Positions 50,275 to 64,000 of a DNA stretch of 64,000 bases are shown here, piece by piece. The stretch comes from Spiroplasma citri. GTDB lineage: Bacteria > Bacillota_I > Bacilli_A > Mycoplasmatales > Mycoplasmataceae. The notes beneath the pieces are model-generated. The model saw only the letters and a program-made list of their open reading frames with translations, did no database searches and was not told the origin of the DNA. Both the position numbers and the translations under genes were made by a program. The DNA is taken from NCBI RefSeq assembly GCF_001886855.1, contig NZ_CP013197.1, positions 806,001-870,000 on the forward strand, given 5' to 3'. How positions within the stretch are numbered: the first letter of the stretch is position 1; the number at the start of each line of letters is the position of its first letter.

Positions 50275-51022
50275 ATTTCCTTTCTGTAAAAAAACATAAT
50301 ATTTCTTTATTAGTTAATATTTTTATATTTAGTAAATAATTTATTTTATTATTTACTTACTTCGCCGCCCGCTTCACTTCGGGGGTGAGCGGGGGCGGTA
50401 GAATATTTTGATAGAGGTTTAACCCACCACCACGGAAATAAACAAAAAAAACAATTTACCCAGTTATTAATTACGCTTCATGCACTCCTACACAACTTTA
50501 TATAAAGAAAATAACCTTTTGGAGCTCCTCCCTCTTGTTGTTTTAGTGTCCGATATTGTTTTTTTCGGTTTAAAAGCACTCTTTTTATGAAACAAGCAAA
50601 AACACACGCTCTGACATTTCGCGGGCGACTAACCCCACAGAGAATTAAAGAAATAAATATGGTTAAAACCAATCGCTTTCACACTTTCTTTAAGGCTTCG
50701 TGCCATAGATGAGTTATCCATCTTTAAGCATCAAAATATCAAGTTTTAGTATTGCATTATTCATCAGATAGTACCTTTATTAAAAATGATATTATTAGCT
50801 GTTTAAATATCTCATTATCTCTATTAATAAACCGAAAAAATATAATAAATCACAGAAAGGAAATTATAAAAATTAACTAATTTGTAGGGAAAATAGGTTA
50901 ATTTTTAATTTTAAAGATACTATCTGATGAATAATGCAAATAAAAAAATCGCTCTAATAAGCGATTACTTTAATTTATATTTAATTACTTTATTTATATT
51001 TTTTATAAAACCTCAACTTTTT
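50275..51022. repeat. Large inverted repeat, right copy
   Basis: Reverse complement of 1293-2022 with scattered differences. Contains the GC-rich hairpin at 50362-50400 and the 186-bp TIR element at 50753-50938. Confidence 0.8.
50753..50938. repeat. 186-bp element with perfect 21-bp terminal inverted repeats
   Basis: Second copy of 1382-1544; ends identical, interior 22 bp longer (near ATATCTCATTATCTCT). Confidence 0.75.
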
Positions 51023-51024
51023 TC

Positions 51025-51970
51025 TTACTACCATTTGAGTTTTATAGATAAAGTTAAATTAGAACAATTATTATTATCAAAAATGTTTTTAAAAAAGAAT
51101 GGTGAGCAGAATATTTCTGTAATTGCTAAATTTTTGAATAGACATCGTAGTACTATTTTACGAGAAATTAATATATTTAAAACTATTAAAGAATATAGTG
51201 CTTATAAGTCATATGAAATGTATTATGAGGAAAGAAAAAAGAATAATAAAAGATGTAAATTTACTGAAGAACAGATTAATTTTGTGAAAATTAGACTTAA
51301 TAAATATCGTGATACTCCGAGAGAATTTATTTATCGTTATTTTTTAAAATTTGGTGTTAAATTTCCCGTTTGTGTTAAAACATTGTATAAATGAATTCGT
51401 TTAGGTTTTTATGGTTTTTTAAAACAGAATTTACGACATCGTGGTAAAAAATATAAAACAAAAGGAAAATCTGATAATCGTTGTAAATTAACTGATTTTA
51501 AGTCAATTTGAGATATTGAAAATAAAGTTTCTAATGTTGGATGATTTGAAATGGATACTGTTGTTGGGAAAAACCATCAATCTAGTTGTTTAGTTTTAGT
51601 ATAACAATCAAGTAAAAAATATTTTGCAATAAAATTAGAAAATCATACTGCTAGGGAAGTTGAGAAAAAGTTTAAAGATATTGTTATAAACAATAATTTA
51701 ATTGGAAAAATAAAAGGAATAATAACAGATAGAGGTAAAGAATTTAGTGAATGACGAGAAACGGAAATATTTGCTGAAATACAAGTATATTTTGATGATG
51801 CTGGCAAACCTCGTCAAAAACCTTTAATTGAAAATATGAATGGTGAGTTTAGAAAATGATTTCCTCCTGGAACTAATTTTAATAATGTTAGTTAAAAACA
51901 AATTGATTGAGTAGTTAATAATGTAATAAATGAAAAAATTGGACCGTGTTTAAACAACTTAATTGCTTAA
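51025..51970 (+). mobile_element. IS30-family transposase, two nonsense codons
   Basis: HLSFIDKVKLEQLLLSKMF with no proper start of its own (the frame is fused to the viral repeat), helix-turn-helix as at 36258, then the full region missing there (YEMYYEERKKNNKRCKFTEE). DDE: WFEMDTVVGKNHQ, ITDRGKEFSEW, ENMNGEFRKWFPPG. Stops at about 51602 (VLV-stop-QSSK) and 51893 (VS-stop-KQIDW). Inactive. Confidence 0.8.
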
Positions 51971-52012
51971 TATAATATTTTCTAAAAATTATTTGTTTTA
52001 ACAACGATTGGT

Positions 52013-54838
52013 TTATAATTTTCTTATTTTAACTTTCCCAAGTTTTTGCAAGTGTTGTTTTAATCCATGATGTCATCAAAAATGACAAGCATCAGTTATC
52101 ACAATAATTGTCACAGGAATCATTGCCATTGCTAAACAAGCGGGGATAAAATATCAATTATTTAAATTATAAACTTCTAAATCATTTAAATTTAATACTT
52201 TATTATTAATTCAAGGAATAAACAAAATAATAATATTTAATAAAACTGCTCCTATTGCGGCATAAATTAATGGGCGATTAATAATTGGGGTAAAGCGGTT
52301 TTTTATTTTTCAATTTGTTAAAGTAACAGTATTAACAAACATACTTGGTGCACAAGTTAAAGCAATAAAAATCCCTGTCCGTCCAAAATCAGAAATTTGT
52401 AATTTCATTTCAATTGTAATATTTGGATCACTACTTCGTAAAAAATCAAAAACTGTTTGATAACCATAGGCTTCGTATGCCTGAGCAGGAACGAAACTCA
52501 TTCCAAAATAATAAGCTCCAATACAAACACTTGTTGTTAGAATAGTAATCCGAATCATTGGTCCTCAAATATTTCGAAATAAGGGATTTTTCCCTTGAAC
52601 TATTTTAATTGTCATTAATGTGTCATCATTATCCGCCATTCCAATACAAATTGCTAAAATTGATTCAATAACTAAATTCATTCATAAAATATCAGTTGCT
52701 TCTACTGGTGAAACATGATTAATTAAGGATAAAATAAAAATTGATAAAACATTTGCTAAATTAACCCCAATAACAAAAGTGATTGCCCGTCGGATTTTTT
52801 GATAAACATTGCGCCCTTCATTAACTCCTTTAATAATTGTTTCAAAATTATCATCCGTTAAAATAACATCGGCTGCTTGCTTTGCAACATCTGTTCCGGT
52901 AATTCCCATTGCTACCCCAATATCCGCTTTTACTAAACTTGGAGCATCATTAACACCATCACCTGTCATTGAAACAAGATAATCTTTTTGTTGTAAAATA
53001 TTAACAATCCGAACTTTATGTTCAGGATTAACCCGAGCAAACACTTTAATATTATCAACAATTCGAATTAATTGCTCATCCATCATTTCATTTAATTGTT
53101 CAGAAGAAATTACTTCATATTCTGAATAAGCTAAGTCTAACTCCTTAGCAATTGCTAGAGCAGTTGTTGCATGATCACCAGTAATCATAACAACTTTAAT
53201 TCCAGCAGCGTGTGCTTTTTTCACTGCTTCAATAGCAGATAAACGAACAGGATCAATCATTCCAACTGCTCCTAAAAAAATTAAATTTTTTTCTAATGCT
53301 TCAGGGTCTTGTTCATCATCAAAGTTAGTATTATAAGCAAACGCTAACACCCGTAATGCTTGCGCTGATAAATTATCTGCTAACTTTAATAACAGTGCTT
53401 TATCTTGCTTAGTTAATCTTAGAATTTCATTCTGAATCATAATGCGATCACAACGTTCTAATAAACTATCCAATGCTCCTTTTGTAAAAGTTGTACTAAC
53501 CCCTTCAATAAGATTTAAGGTAGACATTAGTTTCCGTTCAGAATCAAAAGGAACCTCATCAATTCGTTCTCATTTATCACGTGAATCTTGTTCATCATAA
53601 GCAAATAATTCAGCATAATCAACTAATGCTAATTCTGTTGGATCACCAATTCGTTCCTTGTCTTCAGTAACACTATCATTACATAAAACTAATGCTTTCA
53701 AAAATAAATCCTGGTGCTGATCAAGACCACTATTAATGTATTTATCAGCATTAATTACATCATTATTCATAATTACTTTTTTAACTGTCATTTTATTTTG
53801 TGTTAAAGTTCCTGTTTTATCAGTACAAATAACATTGACACTACCCAATGTTTCCATACTAGCAAGTTTCTTAACAATTACATTTTGTTTCGCCATACGT
53901 TTGGTTGAAAATGATAAAGTAATAGAAACAACAGCTGCTAATGATTCTGGAATAACCCCAATTGCTAAAGTAATCGCCACCATTAAATAATTGGTTCATC
54001 CATTTTTATTACCATTAAAGTATAATGCTAAAAAGATAACAATAGTAATAATAAAACTTAATCCAGCAATTCAATAAGAAAACTTTGTTAGTTTTTTTTC
54101 TAAATTTGTGGCAGTTTCTTCTGTTTCATTAATTGTTGTTGCAATTTTTCCAATTTCTGATTGTTGACCAACCTTAATAACTACACCAACTGCTCGCCCA
54201 GCTGTAATAAAAGTTGACATAAAAGCAATGTTTTTCATTTCTGCCAAAATTGTTGTTGGTTCAATTGGATAAGCTGTTTTATGAACAGGAACACTTTCCC
54301 CAGTTAAAATTGCTTCATCAATAAATACATCAGATTGTTCAATAATCCGTAGTTCAGCTGGAACATATTTTCCTGCTTCCAAAATAACAATATCGCCAAC
54401 TGTTAATTCATTAGCTGGGATTTCTTGCTGTGAATCATTTCGAATTACTACCGCTTTTGGCTTTGATAGGGATTTTAAAGCTACCATTGATTTTCGCGCT
54501 TTTACTGTTTGAATTGTTTCTAAAATTGCATCAAGGATAACAATTGCAGCAATTACTGAAAAATCAATAAAATACTCACCCTGAATTTGTCAATTATTTC
54601 CAATCATTGGTGCAATTACTGAGATTACAGCTGCTACAATTAAAATTAATTGAATTGGTTCAATTAATGCTTTACCAAAAATAACATATCATGGCGTTAC
54701 TTTACTTTTTGGTAATTCATTTTTGCCATATTGTTTTTGCCGAATAATTACTTCTTCTGAAGTTAAGCCAGTTTCAAAATTAGTTTTTAAATTAGTTTCT
54801 AAGTTGCTATTAGTCTGGGATATATATTCTTCCATCAT
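52013..54838 (-). CDS. Cation-transporting P-type ATPase (calcium, P2A type)
   Basis: 941 residues, intact. TGES in ILTGESVPVH near 175, phosphorylated Asp in CTDKTGTLTQNKM near 341, MITGDHATTALAIA, hinge MTGDGVNDAP near 624, and about ten membrane helices including GVIPESLAAVVSITLS and the C-terminal ATDILWMNLVIESILAICIG. The pattern PES in helix 4 and the N/D residues in helices 5-6 are of the PacL/SERCA-like calcium ATPases. It exports calcium or another divalent ion across the plasma membrane. Start MMEEY with AAAGGTC upstream; monocistronic. Confidence 0.9.
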
Positions 54839-54923
54839 TAATGACCTTTCTATTTTATTGTGTTGTTAATCATTATACCTTAAAAATATTATTTTAGAAA
54901 AATTATTTTTACTTCAATCATTA

Positions 54924-54984
54924 AAAGTTAAATCAGAAAAACTATTTCTTTCTTGAACTAATTTTTCTGATTTAACTTTACTTA
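54924..54984. terminator. Large hairpin between convergent/neighbouring genes
   Basis: AAAGTTAAATCAGAAAAA pairs with TTTTTCTGATTTAACTTT, 18 bp, upstream of the ATPase gene and after the gene ending at 55027. Confidence 0.85.
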
Positions 54985-55026
54985 AAATTATAAATTTTGA
55001 TGTTGCTTAGCAAGATTTGTTTGGTA

Positions 55027-55494
55027 TTAACCAAACATTGAATAATAAGGATTTCGTCACTTTACTACGCCTTGCCCCATCCGATTATAATTGTTTGAAG
55101 CATTACGTAATAAATTAATCCTTTGCTTTGTTAATTCTAATAAATTACCTTGACTAAAAAAGGCCCCTTTTGATAAATATTTGTTACTTGTTGTGGTTTT
55201 TTATTTTTTACTATTATTTGTTTCTTTTCTTTTTTTTGTACTTTTATTAATTTTTTGCAAACTAAGTACTTGTTTTTTCTGCTGGGTTTGACTTACTGGA
55301 CGAGCATTATAATTTGCTTTAATCTTAATATTATATTTTTGTCGCATTAAATTTAAAATTGTTTCTTTTTGAGTAAAAGTTAATTTTGTTTTTACTTTTA
55401 AAATTCGTTCAATTGAAAGAAAATTTAATTTTAGTGAATTTAAAAATTTAAAAGTCTTTAACACTTTTGGATCTAAATTTAATTTGGTCAACAT
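55027..55494 (-). pseudogene. Basic hypothetical protein with central stop
   Basis: MLTKLNLDPKVLKTFKFLNS, very Lys-rich, to TAA after codon 97 (KETNNSKK), then in the same frame GAFFSQGNLLELTKQRINLL and KWRNPYYSMFG, 155 codons in all. The natural tail after the stop shows that the stop is new. A nucleic-acid-binding role is possible from charge only. Confidence 0.55.
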
Positions 55495-55543
55495 TACCCA
55501 TCGTTCCTTTTAATGGATATATTATACATTTTTTTCTATTAAA

Positions 55544-56002
55544 TTAAAAATATTTTTTCATAAAATAGGTTAAAATTTCTTGTTGAGAATAGATATGAAC
55601 ATTTTTCTTCACTGCAATGTAATGATGCTTTTGAAAAAAAGCAACAGCTGATAAAAAAGCATCAACAGTAATATCTAAAAAACCATTTGTCTGTGCTTCT
55701 AATTCTAATTGTTTAAGCAATTTTTTGCCAAAATATCATCCTTGATATTCAGGATCAACATATAAATCAGTAATTTGATTTTGTTGTGCATGATAAGAAC
55801 CATAACCTAAAATTTTATTTTCAAAACTAATTACATATCCTATTTCGGCTTCTAATGTTTTACAAAAATTATTATTTTGAAAATATTGTAAAATAGCTTC
55901 TTGTTCTAAAAGATTATAATCATCAAGATTAATTTTCTTAATTGTTTTTTGTCTTAATTGATTAATTTGGTCTTGATCAACAATTGTAGCTTTTCGAATC
56001 AT
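55544..56002 (-). CDS. GNAT-family acetyltransferase
   Basis: 152 residues. MIRKATIVDQDQINQLRQKT, the beta4 strand ILGYGSYHAQQNQITDLYVD, the CoA-binding PEYQGWYFGKKLLKQLE (family Q/RxxGxG/A) and FQKHHY near the end. Transfers acetyl from acetyl-CoA to an amine; the substrate is unknown. GGAAGGAAGAACT precedes the start. Confidence 0.85.
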
Positions 56003-56155
56003 TAGTTCTTCCTTCCTTTCATATTTTTACTTGCTATTTTAAAATAATTAAAAACACATATATGAAAATAATGTTATCTACTTTATCTTAATCATAACAT
56101 AAAAACCGTTAATCAAAGCAAGATGTTAAGTCTAATCTTTGATAAAACTAATTTT

Positions 56156-56192
56156 AAAAAATAACTCATTTTAATGAGTTATTTTTTTTCTT
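56156..56192. terminator. Terminator overlapping rpmG stop
   Basis: AAAAAATAACTCATTTTAATGAGTTATTTTTTTT. Confidence 0.9.
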
Positions 56193-56328
56193 TATGTAAA
56201 GTATGTTGATTACATTTTGAACAATATTTTTTCACTTCTAACTTGTCTTGTTGTTTCTTTTTATCATGCTTTGCAATATAATTTTCTTCTTTACATTGTT
56301 CACAACGTAAAATTATTCCTTCACGCAT
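56179..56328 (-). CDS. rpmG: Ribosomal protein L33
   Basis: 49 residues, full length. [40 protein letters not shown]: both CxxC pairs of the zinc-binding L33 form are present. Part of the large subunit near the E site. The stop lies inside the terminator stem. Confidence 0.92.
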   Translation of the reverse strand: MREGIILRCEQCKEENYIAKHDKKKQQDKLEVKKYCSKCNQHTLHKEKK

Positions 56329-56440
56329 TTGTTTATTCCTCTTTTCTGCTTAAATCCTATTCTTCCCAAATTTTACAACAAATATATTATAACAAAATAA
56401 TTTAAATTTGCCAATTATTTTCGGCTCTTTCCTTATTTTT

Positions 56441-57223
56441 TTAATTATCTCAACGAAAAATTCGAATAATTAATCATATTAAGAGACTGGTTAAAACAAG
56501 AGAGCCCAGCATAACACCACAACTAATACTTAATCCCTTGATTGATAAAATTGCCTCTTTATAATGTGTACCAACTAAAGCCGGAATAAAAGCAACAAAT
56601 AAGAATGAACCTCCAACAAATAAAATTGTTAAAATTGTCGTTACTATTGATTGCATTGTTCGTGAATTAATTAAGATAACAGCAATAATCATTAAGGCAA
56701 TTGCAAAAGCAGAAATAAAAATTGAAATAATGAAAAACAAAAGAACAATTAAATTATACGCAACAGCAAAATTAATCTTTAACACCGCATTAATAATGAA
56801 ACTAGTAATTAAAACTAGCAAATCAGCAATTATTACTAAGGTAAAACAATAAGCGTAAACAATTAAAACAAAACCTAATGGTTTAATTTCCAATAATCCA
56901 ATTCGTTTATATACAACGGACATTTTTAAATCAATTAAAAATCCCATTAACATATATACAGCAACACTTGTCCCAGTTGCAATAAAAGTAACACCAATTG
57001 ATAATGCAATCACATTTGATCCTTGTCGATAGTTAACAAAAATTGCTTGACAAAGAATTGCGATTGGAATTAACACTACTGAAAAAATTAAAACCATTTT
57101 TTGACGTCGTAAATAACTTAGAAAAAAACGATATAGTGCTGATAAATTAATTTTTTCATTAATTAATCAACTATTTTTTATTTTTATCGATGTATCTTGC
57201 TCAGTTTTTTGCTCATTTGTCAT
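56441..57223 (-). CDS. ABC exporter permease
   Basis: 260 residues, six hydrophobic segments (VLIFSVVLIPIAILCQAIFV, VIALSIGVTFIATGTSVAVY, FVLIVYAYCFTLVIIADLLV and others), intact. Starts inside the end of the ATPase gene (53-base overlap) and is translated with it. ABC-2-type exporter; cargo unknown. Confidence 0.8.
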
Positions 57224-57971
57224 GTTTGATTGCTCCTGTTCTATAGCCTTGTTTATAAGCCCCAATTTGATATTCTTTGAATTGATCTTTGACAAAATCT
57301 TCAACACTACCATATTTCGCAACAACATCAACTATTTTTGTTATTTTTGTAATTTCTCCTGCAACCATAAAAATCAAAGTATCACAAAACTTCTCAATTT
57401 CTTCCATATTATGGGAAATTAATAATAATGCTTTATTTTCATTTGCTAAAAAAATACTTAAAATTTCATATATTTTATCTTTAATTTCTAAATCTAATCC
57501 GGTTGCTAATTCATCAAGAATAATCAAATCCGGATCAACAATTAATGCTAATAAAATATTAATTTTTTGTTGTTGTCCTCCGGACAATTTTGAAATATCC
57601 TTGTTCATTCTTTTTTCAATTTGTAAATTTAGTAAAAATTGATAAATCTTTTCTGGTGGAATTAATAAATTATAAGCTTTTAAATACAAATTTAAAATAT
57701 CATAACCAGTAATGCCACGAGGATATTTTGATCCTTGTAATTGCATTCCAATACGAATTCCATATTTTTTCTCACTACTACCATTCGAAACACGACGCAA
57801 TTGGGCTAAAATTTCACATAAAGTTGTTTTCCCCGTTCCGTTCGGTCCAACAACCCCAATCCGTTCTCCTTTTTGCACAGTTAAACTAACATTTTTTAAA
57901 ACATGTTGTTTTCGATAAAATTTATTAATATTAGTACATTTAACTAAAAAGTCTGTTCCCAAATTAGCCAT
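57171..57971 (-). CDS. ABC transporter ATP-binding protein
   Basis: 266 residues. Walker A GVVGPNGTGKTTLCEIL, signature KLSGGQQQKINILLAL, Walker B LIILDELATGLDLE, His switch LLISHNMEE. Start at 57969-57971 is preferred (AGGAG nine bases upstream) over the in-frame ATG at 58050-58052, which lies inside the parC terminator. TGA at 57212 is Trp, so it runs to TAG at 57171. Confidence 0.88.
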
Positions 57972-58019
57972 TTTTTCTTCGCTCCTATTGTTTTTATCTG
58001 CAATTACTAAAATTATATA

Positions 58020-58051
58020 TGAAAAATCAGTCAAAATTGACTGATTTTTCA
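58020..58051 (-). terminator. parE-parC operon terminator
   Basis: GAAAAATCAGTCAATTTTGA-CTGATTTTTC directly after the parC stop. Confidence 0.9.
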
Positions 58052-58052
58052 T

Positions 58053-62275
<4,223 letters not shown>

Positions 62276-62286
62276 TGTTGGCCTAT

Positions 62287-64000
62287 TTAATTAATGATTG
62301 CTTGAAAATCATCTTCTAAAGTAAACTTAACATTTTCATCAATTCAATATTTTCGTTTTTTAGCATCATCTCCCATTAAGGTTACAATCCGTCTTTCAGC
62401 CATAACGGCATCATCAATTGTTACTAAAATTAATTGACGAGTTTGAGGATTCATTGTTGTTTCTCATAATTGTTCTGCATTCATTTCTCCTAACCCTTTA
62501 TAACGTTGTAATTCAAATTTACCATGAAATTGACTTAATTTATTTTTTAATTCTGTTTCATCTCATGCATATTCAATATGTTTATTTTTGGTGCTAGTAA
62601 TCTTAAATAAAGGTGGCAAAGCAAGATAAACACGATGATTTTCAATTAATGGTCGCATATAACGATAAAAAAATGTTAATAGTAAAGTTTGAATATGTGC
62701 TCCATCAGTATCTGCATCGGTCATAATAATTACTTTACCATAGTTGGCATCATTAATGTCAAAACCATTCCCCACTCCTGCACCAATGGCATTAATCATT
62801 ACATTAATTTCTTCATTATTCATTAAATCTTGAAGTTTTGCTTTTTCAGCATTAATTACTTTCCCTCGTAATGGTAAAATTGCCTGAAAACGACGATCAC
62901 GTCCTAATTTGGCACTTCCCCCAGCAGAATCTCCTTCAACTAAAAAAATCTCATTATTAAATTTATTTCGATTTTGAGCAGGGGTTAATTTTCCTGTTAA
63001 TAAACGATCACTATTACCCCGTTTTTTGCTATTGCGCGCTGCTTCACGTGCTTTCCGAGCTTCTTCACGAACATTACGAGCTAATAATGCTTTTTCAATA
63101 ATAGTGTAAGCATTTGTTTTATTTTCTGTTAATCAAAATCCAAATTGTTTTGATACAATCGTTTCAACTGCAACCCGAGCTTCATAAGTTCCTAATTTTC
63201 CTTTGGTTTGTCCTTCATATTGAATTAAATTTTCAGGAATTTTTACTGAAACAATAGTCGTTAGTCCTTCACGTGTATCAACTGAATCAAGATTTTTATC
63301 TTTTTCTTTTAACAATCCTTCTTTCCGAGCATAATCATTAATTACTTTTGTTAATCCTGTTCGGAATCCAACAACATGGCTACCACCTTCACTTGTTTTA
63401 ACATTATTTGCAAAACTAAGTAAATTTTCATTAAATTCAGTTGAATATTGTAATGCTATTTCAACTTCGATTTGTTTTTCTACTCCTTTTAACATAATAA
63501 TTGGAGTAATACTTTTTTTATCTTCATTCATATAAGTAATGAACTCTTCTAAACCATTATTAAATAAATATGATACTTTTTTATCAGTTCGTTGGTCAGT
63601 CAATGTTAACTTAACCCCGCTATTTAAAAATGCTGATTCACGAATTCGTTCTGAAATTGTTGAAAAAGAAAAATCAATTACTTTAAAAATCTTATGATCA
63701 GGTAAAAAAGTAACTGTTGTTCCCGTTTTCGTTGTTGTTCCAATTTTTGTTAATGGTTCTTTAACTTGACCACCATTTGCGAATTTAATACTTCAAACTT
63801 TGTGATCACGATAAATTGTGACATCAAAAGTGGCCGATAAAGCGTTAACAACTGAAGAACCAACACCATGTAGTCCGCCTGCTGTTTTATAACCATCACC
63901 ACCAAATTTTCCACCAGCATGTAAAACTGAAAAAATTACTTCTGGGGTTGATTTTCCAGATGAATGAACTCCAGTTGGAACACCACGCCCATTATCTGCC
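62287..64000 (-). CDS. parE: DNA topoisomerase IV subunit B, 5' end outside window
   Basis: 571 residues visible. ATPase/GHKL end ([40 protein letters not shown]), transducer, Toprim ([27 protein letters not shown] Glu and [13 protein letters not shown] Asp-x-Asp), and the C-terminal [20 protein letters not shown]. Stop TAA at 62287. Works with ParC as heterotetramer. Confidence 0.95.

Noticed and set aside
57972-58052. Upstream start of the ABC ATPase at 58052
   Set aside because: It lies within the parC terminator and lacks a ribosome-binding site; AGGAG precedes the ATG at 57971.

Overview
The window is AT-rich DNA read with genetic code 4 (TGA = Trp). Conserved proteins such as ParC, the P-type ATPase and thiol peroxidase only read through if TGA is Trp. 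Together with filamentous-virus (plectrovirus SpV1-type) genes and lipoproteins with short Cys signal peptides, this points to Spiroplasma, most likely the S. citri group. No tRNA, rRNA or CRISPR array was seen.

Layout. 1-5.9 kb is virus and IS debris: a proline-rich small-protein family, one copy of a large inverted repeat, a pentapeptide-repeat gene, a PemK/MazF-like gene behind a structured leader, a broken terminase large subunit and an ISLre2-type transposase relic. 5.9-12.2 kb is chromosomal: a broken PTS permease, tpx, tlyA and two decayed secreted or lipoprotein genes. 12.5-14.1 kb holds a plectrovirus coat-protein cluster and its intergenic region. 14.1-19.9 kb is chromosomal: an ABC exporter, azoR, an S1-domain relic and a membrane protein. 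19.9-38.3 kb is a mosaic of viral small ORFs, decayed phage-like structural genes, IS30 and IS3 relics, an intact 991-residue surface protein, a decayed restriction-modification locus and two lipoproteins. 38.3-41.1 kb holds a PLD/superfamily II helicase gene split by an inversion whose breakpoints lie in a viral gene. 41.2-46.3 kb is an intact two-gene operon of a 1220-residue superfamily I helicase-nuclease and a 500-residue partner. 47.1-51.97 kb holds a second proline-rich protein, a decayed major-capsid-like gene, viral small ORFs, the second inverted-repeat copy and an IS30 relic. 52-64 kb is core chromosome on the minus strand: a calcium-type P-ATPase, an acetyltransferase, rpmG, an ABC exporter, and parE-(interrupted ORF)-parC.

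Main themes. At least two virus types have contributed: a plectrovirus (coat protein and small ORFs) and a tailed dsDNA phage (terminase, capsid-like and other structural genes), and their pieces are recombined. Many genes carry one-base frameshifts in homopolymers or TAA/TAG stops. Much of this is real decay, since different copies of one viral gene carry different lesions, but some single lesions could be sequencing errors. Likely working functions in the accessory part are the 991-residue surface protein, the helicase operon, two lipoproteins, the PemK-like protein, a few viral small ORFs and the two proline-rich proteins.
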